Positions 25,180 through 33,729 of a stretch of DNA of 64,000 bases are shown here, piece after piece. The position numbers were made by a program, and so were the translations under genes. Source of the stretch: JAHRAW01 sp965226545 (GTDB taxonomy: Bacteria; Pseudomonadota; Gammaproteobacteria; Arenicellales; Poriferihabitantaceae); the NCBI GenBank assembly GCA_965226545.1, contig OZ245364.1:744001-808000 (forward strand). The letters are read 5' to 3'. Every line of letters begins with the position of its first letter. The first letter of the stretch is position 1. Under the pieces are notes generated by a model, which saw nothing but the letters and a program-made list of their open reading frames with translations, did no database searches and was not told the DNA's origin.

Positions 25180-25809
25180 TTACGGCGACGCAACCACCCG
25201 CTGATTATCCGGCACCGCATACCCGCGCTGCACCGCATCGCGCGCGGCGATTTGCATATACCAGCGTTTGACGTTGGGGTATTGGTTTAAATCGATGTGC
25301 TGCCATTCGAAGCGCGCCACCCACGGCCAAGCGGCGATGTCGGCAATCGAATATTCGCCGGCGAGATGCGCGCTTTGCGCAAGTTGCGCATCGAGCACCG
25401 CATACAATCGCCGCGCTTCGTCGCCGTAGCGTTGTTCGGCGTAATCGCTGACGCCGCGATTGAATGTTAAAAAATGATGCGCCTGCCCGAGCATCGGCCC
25501 CAACCCGCCCATTTGGAACATCAACCATTCGATGACGCGCCATTTGTCGGCGTCGGCTTGCGGCATCAGTTGCCCGCTTTTTTCGGCGAGATACAACAAA
25601 ATCGCGCCGGACTCCATCATGTGCATTCCGTTGTCGCGGTCGACAATCGCCGGGATTTTATTGTTCGGGCTGATGCGCAAAAACGCCGGGTCGAATTGTT
25701 GGTCGGCGGTGATGTCGATGGTGTGTACGCGATACGCGCAGGCAATCTCCTACAACATAATCGAAACTTTGCGTCCGTTGGGGGTGCCCCAGGTGTATAA
25801 ATCAATCAT
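25180..25809 (-). pseudogene. glutathione S-transferase family gene with an in-frame amber codon
   Basis: The natural reading frame starts at ATG 25809 with MIDLYTWGTPNGRKVSIML, the standard thioredoxin-fold start of GSTs. Codon 20 is TAG (25750-25752) where the family has the Glu of MLEE, a single G-to-T change. The frame then continues uninterrupted through NNKIPAIVDRDNG, MESGAILLYLAEKSG and a full helical C-terminal domain to a normal stop. A restart at the ATG at 25680 would lack the glutathione-binding N-terminus. It could be a fresh pseudogene, a readthrough site or a sequencing error. Confidence 0.8.
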
Positions 25810-26126
25810 GTTAATATTCCGCAGAGTTGGTGTTAATGATTGTGTTAGTGGTTGTATCGATAGTTGACGTTGATGTCGATGACGATGTCGTGGTTAACAT
25901 TAACAACAGTAACAGTTAAGTTGACAATGGGTTGCGTAGCGTAGCATGATTTTTGCATCGTGCGATGCGACCACTGTGCGATAACTATGTGATTGCTGTG
26001 CGACAACAATTCGATAATGATTCGACAATGATTCGATAACGCCGCAACAACCCGCCAACGCCGCGACAGCGCGCGGCAATTGTGGTATGGTGCGCGTTGC
26101 AATCCCAGCATAATCGGAGCATCACG
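25810..26126. repeat. intergenic region with GTTGATGTCGATGAC and CGACAATGATTCG repeats
   Basis: This 317-base spacer holds two slippage-like tracts, TTGACGTTGATGTCGATGACGATG near 25863-25890 (short units of GATGTC/GATGAC) and CGACAATGATTCGATAA units near 26002-26040. No gene is seen. The promoter of the downstream membrane protein gene must lie near its right end. Confidence 0.5.
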
Positions 26127-26624
26127 ATGAACACCTCTTTATTAAAAGCCGTCGCCAGTTGGGCGATAAGCGCGTGGATTTGTTATGTCTTTTTGTTTTC
26201 GCTGCCGTATAAATTCACCAACCACCCGGACACGGCGCACATTTTCGGCACGATTGGTCGATGGATGCAAACCGTCCTCGGCGATGCAATCGGTCTGGCG
26301 TTTATCGCGTACGGCGCGATTGCGGTTGGTTCGGTTGAGTTGACCGCCTCGTTGATTTTATTGTTGCCGGCGCCGATTTGGTTGGTCGGAAAATTGGCGC
26401 GGCGCAATTGGCGCGTGCGCGCGCGCATGCATTGCATCGGCGGGGCGTTGGCCGCGGCGGTGATGTGCGGCGCGGTGTTTTTTCATTTGGCCACGCCGCT
26501 CGGCATCGAAGTGTTGCATCAAGGGCAAAGCGACGGCGGCTCGCTGTTTTACGCCGCCGTGTCGATTTTGGCGCTCGGCGTGTTGATGGCGTGGATGAAC
26601 TTCGACGCATTGCGGCGGCGCTAA
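26127..26624 (+). CDS. uncharacterised four-helix membrane protein
   Basis: A 165-residue hydrophobic protein starting at ATG 26127 behind a CGGAG ribosome-binding site. About four membrane segments are visible, beginning with AISAWICYVFLFSLPYKFTN, followed by a short loop with HIFGTIGRWMQTVLG. The general form, and the KFTNHP..T..F loop after the first helix, recall DoxX-like and DUF-type small quinone-linked membrane proteins, but I cannot assign a family. It is the first of four same-strand genes leading into the ATP-grasp cluster. Confidence 0.65.
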   Translation: MNTSLLKAVASWAISAWICYVFLFSLPYKFTNHPDTAHIFGTIGRWMQTVLGDAIGLAFIAYGAIAVGSVELTASLILLLPAPIWLVGKLARRNWRVRARMHCIGGALAAAVMCGAVFFHLATPLGIEVLHQGQSDGGSLFYAAVSILALGVLMAWMNFDALRRR

Positions 26625-26676
26625 GGCGCATCGACCGTCGTCCGCTTGCGCGCGTTTGCACTGCGCGGGCAATGCG

Positions 26677-27555
26677 ATGAAAGCGTTGATGGTGAGCGCG
26701 TACATTTTTTTTTGCATTTGTCGCGCCACCCGCCCGTGCAAATATTTTCAATTAAACGCGCGGCATTTTGACGCCGCGACCGGCGTGTTTTCCAAAATCG
26801 CGCTGGATGAATTATTGCCGGCATCGATGCGCTTGGCGCAATATTACGACGACGGCGCAAGTTGTCCATCGGTTTGGCCGGTGTTTGTCAAACCCGAATG
26901 GAGTCAAAACGCGCGCGGCGTGCATCGCGCCGATGATTTTGCCGCGTTGTCGCGAATTCGCCGCGCTTATCGCGGCGTGCGCGGGCGACGCATCATTCAA
27001 CAAGCCGCGCCGGGCGCGCGCGAATACGAAATTTTTTCCATCGTATCTGAAAACGATTCGCCGGCCGTGCTTACCGTCACCGAAGCGCGCAATGATTGCG
27101 AGGCGTTGCCGGTCAACAGCGTTTACAATCGCAACACCCGCTATGTTGAGTTGACCGATTCATTGGATGACTTGCAGCGCGCGCGCATTTGGCGATGCAT
27201 GCGAAGCATCGGCGCGTTTCCGATTTCGCGCGTCAGCGTGCGCGCCGATTCGCTCGATGCGCTGCAACGCGCGGCGTTTCATGTGATTGAAGTTAATTTA
27301 TTTTTGCCGATGCCGATTAACCTGCTCGACCAAACCATATCGCGCCCGCGCGCTTGGTTGCGCGCGATTGGTTATATGAATCATCTCGCGCGCGCGACCC
27401 AACATCGCGACCGCAGCGTCGGCGAACTGCCGGTGTTTCTCGGCTCGATGCTGTACAACCGCCGCGGCAAATTATCCGCTTGGGCGCATCGCCGATTGAC
27501 GACGCGCGCCGCGCGGCGTCAGGCAAAGGCGCAAGCAAACGATTCGGCGAAGTGA
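26677..27555 (+). CDS. ATP-grasp-like protein (copy 1)
   Basis: A protein of about 292 residues whose central part reads like an ATP-grasp domain: WPVFVKPEWSQNARGVHRAD resembles the ATP-binding lysine strand, RRIIQQAAPGAREYEIFSI the hinge, and FHVIEVNLFLPMPINLL the metal-binding E-x-N strand. A conventional N-terminal substrate domain is short or missing. The start is uncertain: ATG 26677, the nearby ATG 26656 or a later one. ATP-grasp ligases join a carboxylate to an amine or thiol. The next gene is a second ATP-grasp protein, so the two may act in sequence. Confidence 0.65.
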   Translation: MKALMVSAYIFFCICRATRPCKYFQLNARHFDAATGVFSKIALDELLPASMRLAQYYDDGASCPSVWPVFVKPEWSQNARGVHRADDFAALSRIRRAYRGVRGRRIIQQAAPGAREYEIFSIVSENDSPAVLTVTEARNDCEALPVNSVYNRNTRYVELTDSLDDLQRARIWRCMRSIGAFPISRVSVRADSLDALQRAAFHVIEVNLFLPMPINLLDQTISRPRAWLRAIGYMNHLARATQHRDRSVGELPVFLGSMLYNRRGKLSAWAHRRLTTRAARRQAKAQANDSAK

Positions 27556-27660
27556 TTTGTCCAAGTGACTTATCAAAGTGACTTATTCGAGTGACTTATT
27601 TAATTGCCAATCCAGTTACAACCATTGCAAAGTTGCCGTCCAATCAACGTTAATCAATCG

Positions 27661-27780
27661 ATGACCGTGTCAATGTCCGCATCAACAACCGTGTCAACAA
27701 TCGCATCAGCAATTGCATCGACAACCGCATCGACGGTTGCATCGATGCCCGCGATGTCCGCATCGATTCGGCGGCGATGA
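27661..27780 (+). other. 39-codon Ser/Ala/Thr-rich open frame overlapping the next start
   Basis: An ATG at 27661 opens a frame of MTVSMSASTTVSTIASAIAS type that ends at TGA 27778-27780, overlapping the following ATG in an ATGA arrangement. It comes from a simple repeat (GCATCGACAACC-like units). It may be a coupled leader peptide, but a chance open frame in an expanding repeat is more likely. Confidence 0.25.
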
Positions 27781-28721
27781 CGGCGCCGTTTCAACAAACC
27801 ATTGTCGACGCGATGCGACGCGTTAAGGCGCGGTTGTATGCGCGCATCAGCGAACGCTATATGCATGGCTGCACCAGTTACAACACGCTCGAAGTGCGGC
27901 GCGCGTGTCGTTCCAAAGCGCAGGCGCGCGCGATGTTTGCCCGGCACAACATACCGCATGCGCGCGGGATGGTGTTTGGTTGGCCGTTTCGGGTGATGCG
28001 GTTTGTGCGCGAATTCGGTTATCCGCTGGTGGTCAAACCGAATGTCGGCGGTTATTCGCGCGGCAGTTATTTCCCCATCAACAACCGCCGCGAATTGTGG
28101 CGCGCGATATTGCTGGCCAAAGCGTGGTGGCCGAGCACGGTGGTCGAACAATATCTGCTCGGTGCAAACTATCGCGTGTTGTGCACGCCGCGCGAATTAA
28201 TTTCGGTGATTCGCCGGTATCCGCCGTTTGTCATCGGCAACGGACGCGACAACATCGATGCGCTTATCGACGAAGAAAATCGCGTGCGCCGCCAAATGAA
28301 ACTGCATCCGACGATTTACCCCATCAGCAAAAGCGCGCAGGTCAATGCGCATTTAAAAAAGAACGGCTGGACCTTGCGCTCGGTGCCGGGCGACGGACAA
28401 CACATCGAATTATTTCATCGGGTTGCGCTTGCGCCGGGTGGCGTGGTCGAGACCATCCAACTCGAAACTATCGACGCCGCCAACCGCGAATTGTTTTGCA
28501 AAATCGTCGAATGGTTCGACGCCAATCTGCTCGGCATCGATGTCATCTTCGAACACGGCATCGAGATGGATTACCGCAAACAACGCTGCATTTTCATCGA
28601 GGTCAATTCGCGTCCGTATGCGGCGATGCATAATTTTCCGCGCTACGGCGAACCGCCGGATTTATCCGCGGCCACCGCCGAATTGGAAAAACTCGACATC
28701 GCCGACCGCGACATTTTTTAA
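27777..28721 (+). CDS. ATP-grasp ligase-like protein (copy 2)
   Basis: A 314-residue protein with a fuller ATP-grasp fold. Visible are KAQARAMFARHNIPHARGMVF, FGYPLVVKPNVGGYSRGSYF (ATP-binding Lys and glycine loop), WWPSTVVEQYLLGANYRVLC, FVIGNGRDNIDALIDEENR and LLGIDVIFEHGIEMD with a final FIEVNSRPYAAMHNF (metal ligands). The GNGRDNIDALIDEENR stretch closely resembles the same region in cyanophycin synthetase and GshF-type ligases, which make amide bonds to amino acids. The substrate is unknown. The MFS gene follows 70 bases downstream. Confidence 0.75.
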   Translation: MTAPFQQTIVDAMRRVKARLYARISERYMHGCTSYNTLEVRRACRSKAQARAMFARHNIPHARGMVFGWPFRVMRFVREFGYPLVVKPNVGGYSRGSYFPINNRRELWRAILLAKAWWPSTVVEQYLLGANYRVLCTPRELISVIRRYPPFVIGNGRDNIDALIDEENRVRRQMKLHPTIYPISKSAQVNAHLKKNGWTLRSVPGDGQHIELFHRVALAPGGVVETIQLETIDAANRELFCKIVEWFDANLLGIDVIFEHGIEMDYRKQRCIFIEVNSRPYAAMHNFPRYGEPPDLSAATAELEKLDIADRDIF

Positions 28722-28791
28722 GCCAGCGAGCGGCATAACGCCGCCTGCGCCTCGTCCTTTAATCCGCCTTTCGCCATCCGCATCGCCGACC

Positions 28792-29985
28792 ATGCCGACA
28801 ATGTCAACCACCGATTCATTGACCGCGCACTCGCGAATTTTTTATCTGTATCTCGGATTGCATTCGCTGCTCATCGGCGTGTTTCCGTTTTTCATCCCGG
28901 TGTATTTATGGAAAGAAGGCTATCGCCTCGGCGAAGTGTCGATTTTCATCGCCATCGCCGGCTTCGGGTTTTGCCTTGGCTTGTGGGCGTGGGATCGATT
29001 GCGCACGCGCATCGATATGGTTTCGATGATTGCGTTGTCGTTGTTGTTGGAGGTGTCGGTGTTGCTCAATGTCCATGCACTCGGCATCGATATGAGGCTG
29101 CCGACCTTGGTCGCACTCGGCGTTTGCTACGGCGTATACAACAGCATTTTTTGGACCAACCAACGCGCGCTGTTTTTTGAAATCATCGCGCCGGTTAATT
29201 CGGGGCGCAAATACGGCAACTTCCAACTCTTCGTCGGCGCGTTGTTGCAAGCCGGCATTTTGCTCGGCGGGTTGATTTTGGAAAAGGGCAGTTTTGTTTA
29301 TTTGATTGTGTTGTCGGCGATTGTCGCCTTGTCCGGTTTTTTGTTGTTGCTCGCGCACAAGCCGGTCTATCCGCGCGCCTTGATGCACACGCCGGCGTTG
29401 CGGTTGCGCGAAGTGTTTACCCATCGCGACGGCGATTGGTCGAAGTTTGTGTTTGTTCTCGACGGCGTGTATTTGTTTTTGGAAAGTTTCTTTTGGATTA
29501 TCACGCTGTTTTTAATTGCGCGCGAAAGTTTTACGACGCTCGGCGTGATTGTGTTGTCGCTGGCGGTGATTTTTGGCATTTTGTTTTATCTGTTAAAAAA
29601 TTCGATTGACCGTCTCGAGCCCAATCGAATGTATCGCATCGCGGTCGGCTTGTATGCGTTGTCATGGGCGTTGCGCGCGTTAACTTCGGAGCGCGCGCCG
29701 CTCGAATTGTTGTTCGTGATGTTGGTCGCCATCACCTTCAGCACTTCGCTGTTTCGCCTGGTGTTTAACAAACGCTTTTACGACATCGCCAAACTGACCA
29801 TCGGGCATCGTTATTTGGTGTTAAAAAGTTATTGTTCGCAAGCCGCGATTGGCGCGGTGTTTTTGTTGTTTGGCGTCGGCGTCATTCACTTTCATCTGCA
29901 GGTCGATGTGTTGGTGACGGTGTATTGGCTGAGCGCAATCGCGGCATTGGGTTATTTGTGTTATGGCGCGACGCGTTATCGTTAA
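28792..29985 (+). CDS. MFS-type transporter of the ATP-grasp cluster
   Basis: A 397-residue protein with about eleven to twelve hydrophobic helices, starting IFYLYLGLHSLLIGVFPFFI. The sequence pattern FFIPVYLWKEGYRLGEVSIFIAIAG and the loop FWTNQRALFFEIIAPVNSGR fit an MFS_1-like fold with weak motif A. Starts at 28792 and 28801 are both ATG. The open frame extends far upstream over the ATP-grasp gene, but that part is a shadow. Next to two ligase-like genes, it may export or import the product, which is inference from position. Confidence 0.7.
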   Translation: MPTMSTTDSLTAHSRIFYLYLGLHSLLIGVFPFFIPVYLWKEGYRLGEVSIFIAIAGFGFCLGLWAWDRLRTRIDMVSMIALSLLLEVSVLLNVHALGIDMRLPTLVALGVCYGVYNSIFWTNQRALFFEIIAPVNSGRKYGNFQLFVGALLQAGILLGGLILEKGSFVYLIVLSAIVALSGFLLLLAHKPVYPRALMHTPALRLREVFTHRDGDWSKFVFVLDGVYLFLESFFWIITLFLIARESFTTLGVIVLSLAVIFGILFYLLKNSIDRLEPNRMYRIAVGLYALSWALRALTSERAPLELLFVMLVAITFSTSLFRLVFNKRFYDIAKLTIGHRYLVLKSYCSQAAIGAVFLLFGVGVIHFHLQVDVLVTVYWLSAIAALGYLCYGATRYR

Positions 29986-30093
29986 TGCGTTGTCAATGCA
30001 TTGTCGATGGTTATTGCACTGTTTCCGTTAACGACGTTAATAAACGGCACTCGACAATAAACGACGCGCAACATTAATAAACTTCACGCAATA

Positions 30094-30792
30094 TTAACGC
30101 GCACTGCGCACAAACAACGAATCCAAAAAATCGGCAAACCAACGACGACGAATTGCATCGTGTTGGTCGATTAATGCATTTTGTTGTTCGCGGGTTTGCG
30201 CGCCGGGTGAATCATAAAACGCCCACGGCGCATTTTGCCAACGCTTAAAAATTGTCGGCGTTATTTCGGGATGAAACTGCACCGCATAGGTTGCGTCGCC
30301 CAATCGAAACGCCTGCGCGCATTGCGAGTTGTGCGCCAACAACTCGGCGTCGGGCGGCGGGTCGAATTGATAAAAATGCGCCTGCACAACCTGCATCGGT
30401 TGCGCCAACCAATCGCGCCCTTGCGCGCTCGGCGTTATTTCATAACAGCCAAATTCACAACGCCGCTCGGGCAACGGACGCACTGCACCGCCAAAGGCGC
30501 GCGCGATTAACTGCCCGCCCAAACAAATGCCAAGCAACGGAATCGCGCGCGCATGGCATTGACGAATCCATTCGATTTCATCGAGCAAAAACGGATATTG
30601 CCCGGTTTGGTCGACATTGTGTTCGCCGCCGTATACGACGCAACCGGCCGGGTCATCGTCCGGCCACACCAATGCATCGCCGTCCATCGGATAGCGGCGC
30701 ACCAATTCAAATCCGCGCGCGTCGAGATGAGTCGATACGCGGTCGTCGGGCGGATTGCGATGGTGGTCGATTAATATAATGCGTTGTTTCAT
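30094..30792 (-). CDS. class I glutamine amidotransferase-like protein
   Basis: A 232-residue class I amidotransferase domain: the nucleophile elbow is LGICLGGQLIARAFGG (Cys near residue 86), and the His/Glu pair is in YAVQFHPEITPT. It resembles the stand-alone GMP-synthase-like GATases (often annotated as type 1 glutamine amidotransferase) that are paired with no fixed partner. The ATG at 30792 is preferred. A longer frame to 30852 adds an Asn/Gln-rich tail from repeat DNA. It is convergent with the MFS gene of the ATP-grasp cluster, so it is not part of that transcript. Confidence 0.82.
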   Translation of the reverse strand: MKQRIILIDHHRNPPDDRVSTHLDARGFELVRRYPMDGDALVWPDDDPAGCVVYGGEHNVDQTGQYPFLLDEIEWIRQCHARAIPLLGICLGGQLIARAFGGAVRPLPERRCEFGCYEITPSAQGRDWLAQPMQVVQAHFYQFDPPPDAELLAHNSQCAQAFRLGDATYAVQFHPEITPTIFKRWQNAPWAFYDSPGAQTREQQNALIDQHDAIRRRWFADFLDSLFVRSAR

Positions 30793-30998
30793 TTTGGTTT
30801 GATTGTGGTTTGATTGTGCAGGTTGGTTACGATTGATTTGGTTTTGCTTCACAGCATTTTAGTTGTATTTATATTTGCATTTACAGTCACAGTGTACAGT
30901 TGCGGTCACTTTGACAGTTACATTACGCATTACATTTGCAGTTACATTTTTTATTCGCACTTGCACTTAACACTTGCACTTTAACACTCAACATCACC

Positions 30999-31517
30999 AT
31001 GCGCACTTTCTTCGCATTGCCGCTCGAGCATTCGGCGCAACAAGCGATTGCGCGCTGGCGCGATTTTGCCATGCCCGGGGTCGGGCGCGCCGTGCCGTCG
31101 GCGAATTTGCATATCACGCTGCATTTTCTCGGTGCGATTTCGGCGCGGCAATGCGAACAATTATGCAGCCGCGTCGAGCGCGTTGGTGCAACTCGGTTTG
31201 GATTGTGCGTCAATCAAATCGGTTATTTTCCGCGCGCCAATGTGGTTTGGCTTGCGCCCGATTTCACGCCGCCGTCGTTGCGCGGCTTGGTCGGCGAATT
31301 GCGCAAGGTCGCCAACCGCGCGAATTTGCGCGTCGTGCGCAATGCGCATCAACCGCATATCACCGTGCTGCGCGGCTGCACAATTCGCCCGCCGTTGCCG
31401 ACGCCGCCTTTGTTTTCATTGGCGTTCGATGGCTTTGGATTGTTTCAATCCATCGATGGCGCGCGCGGCGTGAGGTATGAAGCGATTCGCACTTGGCGGT
31501 TTGATGATGTTGCGTGA
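30999..31517 (+). CDS. thpR: RNA 2',3'-cyclic phosphodiesterase (2'-5' RNA ligase family)
   Basis: A 172-residue 2H-phosphoesterase that hydrolyses 2',3'-cyclic phosphate ends of RNA and can reseal tRNA halves in vitro. Both catalytic HxT motifs are visible: ANLHITLHFLG near residue 37 and QPHITVLRG near residue 123. The N-terminal MRTFFALPLEHSAQQAIARW is a typical start. The 150 bases upstream are a string of ACTTGCACTT-like repeats, and the longer open frame through them is not considered coding. Confidence 0.88.
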   Translation: MRTFFALPLEHSAQQAIARWRDFAMPGVGRAVPSANLHITLHFLGAISARQCEQLCSRVERVGATRFGLCVNQIGYFPRANVVWLAPDFTPPSLRGLVGELRKVANRANLRVVRNAHQPHITVLRGCTIRPPLPTPPLFSLAFDGFGLFQSIDGARGVRYEAIRTWRFDDVA

Positions 31518-31575
31518 TGTTGGGTTGCCGGCGTTTACGGTTAACCGTGCAACCGCAGATGCACGCAATTATGAA

Positions 31576-31896
31576 TTATGAGTTCGATGAGTTTGACGAG
31601 TCCGATGAACTCGATGCGTTTGGCTCGGCGGCGTGAAAGCCGGCCGGCAATTGTCCGTAATCGCCTTCGCCGAAGAAAAACCCGTTCATGTGTTTTTCGA
31701 TTAAATCCAAACATTGCGGGTCGGCGGTGTTCAATCCGTTTTCATTAATAATCGCGGTCAGGCGCGTCAACCATTGCGCCCAACCTTGTTTGGAGACATT
31801 GGCAAAAATGCGCGCGCCCAATTCGCCCGGATACGGCGGCGCATCCAACGCTTCGGCCGATTGCCCGAGGACAACGCATTGTACGGTGTTGGTCAT
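31576..31896 (-). CDS. yggX: probable Fe(2+)-trafficking protein YggX
   Basis: A 106-residue protein of the YggX family, which protects iron-sulfur clusters and traffics ferrous iron. Core blocks are VQCVVLGQSAEALDAPPYPGELG with the conserved Cys, FANVSKQGWAQWLTRLTAIINE, DLIEKHMNGFFFGEGDY. The normal family length is about 90 residues. Here the C-terminus runs on into NASSSSDSSNSSNS, encoded by a TCGATGAG-type repeat, an example of the simple-sequence growth seen elsewhere in the window. The start chosen is ATG 31896. Confidence 0.9.
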   Translation of the reverse strand: MTNTVQCVVLGQSAEALDAPPYPGELGARIFANVSKQGWAQWLTRLTAIINENGLNTADPQCLDLIEKHMNGFFFGEGDYGQLPAGFHAAEPNASSSSDSSNSSNS

Positions 31897-32056
31897 TGGA
31901 TTCACTTAATGGTTGGCTATGCAACAAGATGCAGTCGACAAAAATTAGTTAGCAAGAATAAGTTAATAAAAATTGGTCAACAAGAATAAGTTAACAAGAA
32001 TCAAAAAATCAGTTAACAAGAATCAGTTAACAACAGTCCACGCAACCGCGCATCAC

Positions 32057-32854
32057 TTATGCGCTGCCGGCGATTTGTACATAAAGTTCATCCTGTTGGG
32101 CGCGCCACGCCATTGCCTGCGGGTCGCAATCGCGCGTCGCCGGCGTTTCGTTTTCATAATAATGAAAGCGGTCCTCGCCGCGCACCAACAGCGCGCTAAA
32201 GCCGGGGCGTTTGGTTTGGCGCACATGCGGGGCGATGTATTGAATGTTTAAACCGATGCGGCGGTCGTCGCTTTGGTTGGCGCGCGAAGTGTGCAGCGTC
32301 CAGCCGTGATGAAACGACGCCTGCCCGGGTTGCAACGCACACGCCACCGCGCGTTGTTCATCGACATCATGCACGGTTTGTCCCTGCAATAAAACATTGT
32401 CATGGTCGTCGGGGTGCAGCGTGTGTTCGAGTTGCCCCTGCCGATGGCTGCCGGGAATCATCTTCATGCAGCCGCTTTGTTCATCGGCGCGCGACAACGC
32501 CAACCACACCGACACTTGTTCATCGCTGTCGAATCCCCAATAGGTTAAATCCTGATGCCAACTGACATGCGCCGATGAATGCGGTTCTTTGATGATGTAG
32601 GTGGTGTTGTGCAGCAAAATGTCGCGCCCCAAAATCGCCTCGACCAAATCGAGAATGCGCGGATGCGTCGCCAATTGATGCGGCGACCGCAGTATCGTGT
32701 GAATCTTGCTGAGATAATGCGCCGCGCCGATGCGCCGTTCGGCATCCTCCAATGCGCGGCGATGGTCGCGCGCTTCGCTTGGGCTGAGCACGTCAATCGG
32801 CGCAACAAAACCGTCGCGCGCATAGTTCGCCTTCCACTCTTCGATTCGATTCAT
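32057..32854 (-). CDS. phytanoyl-CoA dioxygenase family protein
   Basis: A 265-residue non-haem iron/2-oxoglutarate oxygenase. The HxD..H iron triad fits HVSWHQDLTYWGF (His and Asp) and QASFHHGWTLHTSRANQSDD with the distal His; the Arg in RRIGLNIQYI would bind 2-oxoglutarate. PhyH-family enzymes hydroxylate small molecules, including ectoine and lipids, and the substrate is unknown. It is a single gene, and the downstream spacer at 31905-32056 is an AAGAATAAGTTAACA repeat. Confidence 0.85.
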   Translation of the reverse strand: MNRIEEWKANYARDGFVAPIDVLSPSEARDHRRALEDAERRIGAAHYLSKIHTILRSPHQLATHPRILDLVEAILGRDILLHNTTYIIKEPHSSAHVSWHQDLTYWGFDSDEQVSVWLALSRADEQSGCMKMIPGSHRQGQLEHTLHPDDHDNVLLQGQTVHDVDEQRAVACALQPGQASFHHGWTLHTSRANQSDDRRIGLNIQYIAPHVRQTKRPGFSALLVRGEDRFHYYENETPATRDCDPQAMAWRAQQDELYVQIAGSA

Positions 32855-33153
32855 TGTCGAAACCTTTGTCGGTTGAGGGGCGCATTGTCCAACCGCGCAC
32901 GCCGATTGTCAATCGCGTCGCCAAATCGTTTGTGCGCAATTGCGGTTACTTGGTTACAATGCGTCGCTTGATGCGTTTGGTAAATGTGTACTCACTTTAA
33001 TGCGCATGCATGTCGATGCAGTTAACAATGTATTCGACAATACATTCGACAATGCACTCGACATCGCATTTCACCGTGCGCAATTCGCGCACAGTGAATG
33101 CAAGTTACTTTAACAAATTATTTTAATTAAGATGCCTTCACCCCACGCCTTCG
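32855..33153. repeat. intergenic spacer with CGACAATGCA repeats
   Basis: About 300 bases between the divergent PhyH and tag genes. Near 33010-33075 there are repeats such as TCGACAATACAT and TCGACAATGCAC. No gene is seen. Confidence 0.45.
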
Positions 33154-33729
33154 ATGAGTGACACCAAAACCCGTTGCGGTTGGTGCGGCGACGATCCGTT
33201 GTATTGCGCCTATCACGATGAGGAATGGGGCGCGCCGTTGCGCGATGAGCGGCGGTTGTTCGAGATGTTGTGTTTGGAGGGCGCGCAAGCCGGGTTGAGT
33301 TGGTTGACGATATTAAAAAAACGCGCGCATTATCGCAAGGTGTTCGATAACTTCGACGCCGACAAAATCGCGCGCTATGACGACGCCAAAATCGCCGCCT
33401 TGTTGGCTGACCCCGGCATCGTGCGCAATCGCCTTAAGGTGCGCGCGTTTATCACCAACGCGCGCACGGTGTTAACGATGCGTGAAGACGGCGTTGCATT
33501 GTCGGCGTATTTATGGGATTTCGTCGATGGCAAACCGCTGCAACCGCATCGCCAAACCGCCGATGAAATTCCGCCGAGCACGCCGCTGTCTTCACTACTC
33601 AGCGTGCACTTGCGCAAAAAAGGCTTCACCTTTGTCGGCGAGACAATTTGTTACGCCTTGATGCAATCGATAGGGATGGTCAACGACCATCTGGTCGATT
33701 GTTATCGCCATCGTCAATTGTTGCGTTGA
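33154..33729 (+). CDS. tag: DNA-3-methyladenine glycosylase I
   Basis: A 191-residue base-excision enzyme that removes 3-methyladenine. Zinc-finger ligands and family blocks are visible: TRCGWCGDDPLYCAYHDEEWG at the start, MLCLEGAQAGLSWLTILKKR and the C-terminal KKGFTFVGETICYALMQSIG followed by VNDHLVDCYRH. Length is normal. The stop codon overlaps the ATG of the following EamA gene by one base (TGATG), so the two are probably translated from one message. Confidence 0.93.
   Translation: MSDTKTRCGWCGDDPLYCAYHDEEWGAPLRDERRLFEMLCLEGAQAGLSWLTILKKRAHYRKVFDNFDADKIARYDDAKIAALLADPGIVRNRLKVRAFITNARTVLTMREDGVALSAYLWDFVDGKPLQPHRQTADEIPPSTPLSSLLSVHLRKKGFTFVGETICYALMQSIGMVNDHLVDCYRHRQLLR

Noticed and set aside
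25750..25752. Reassigned TAG codon
   Set aside because: Several intact genes here end in TAG, so general reassignment is ruled out.
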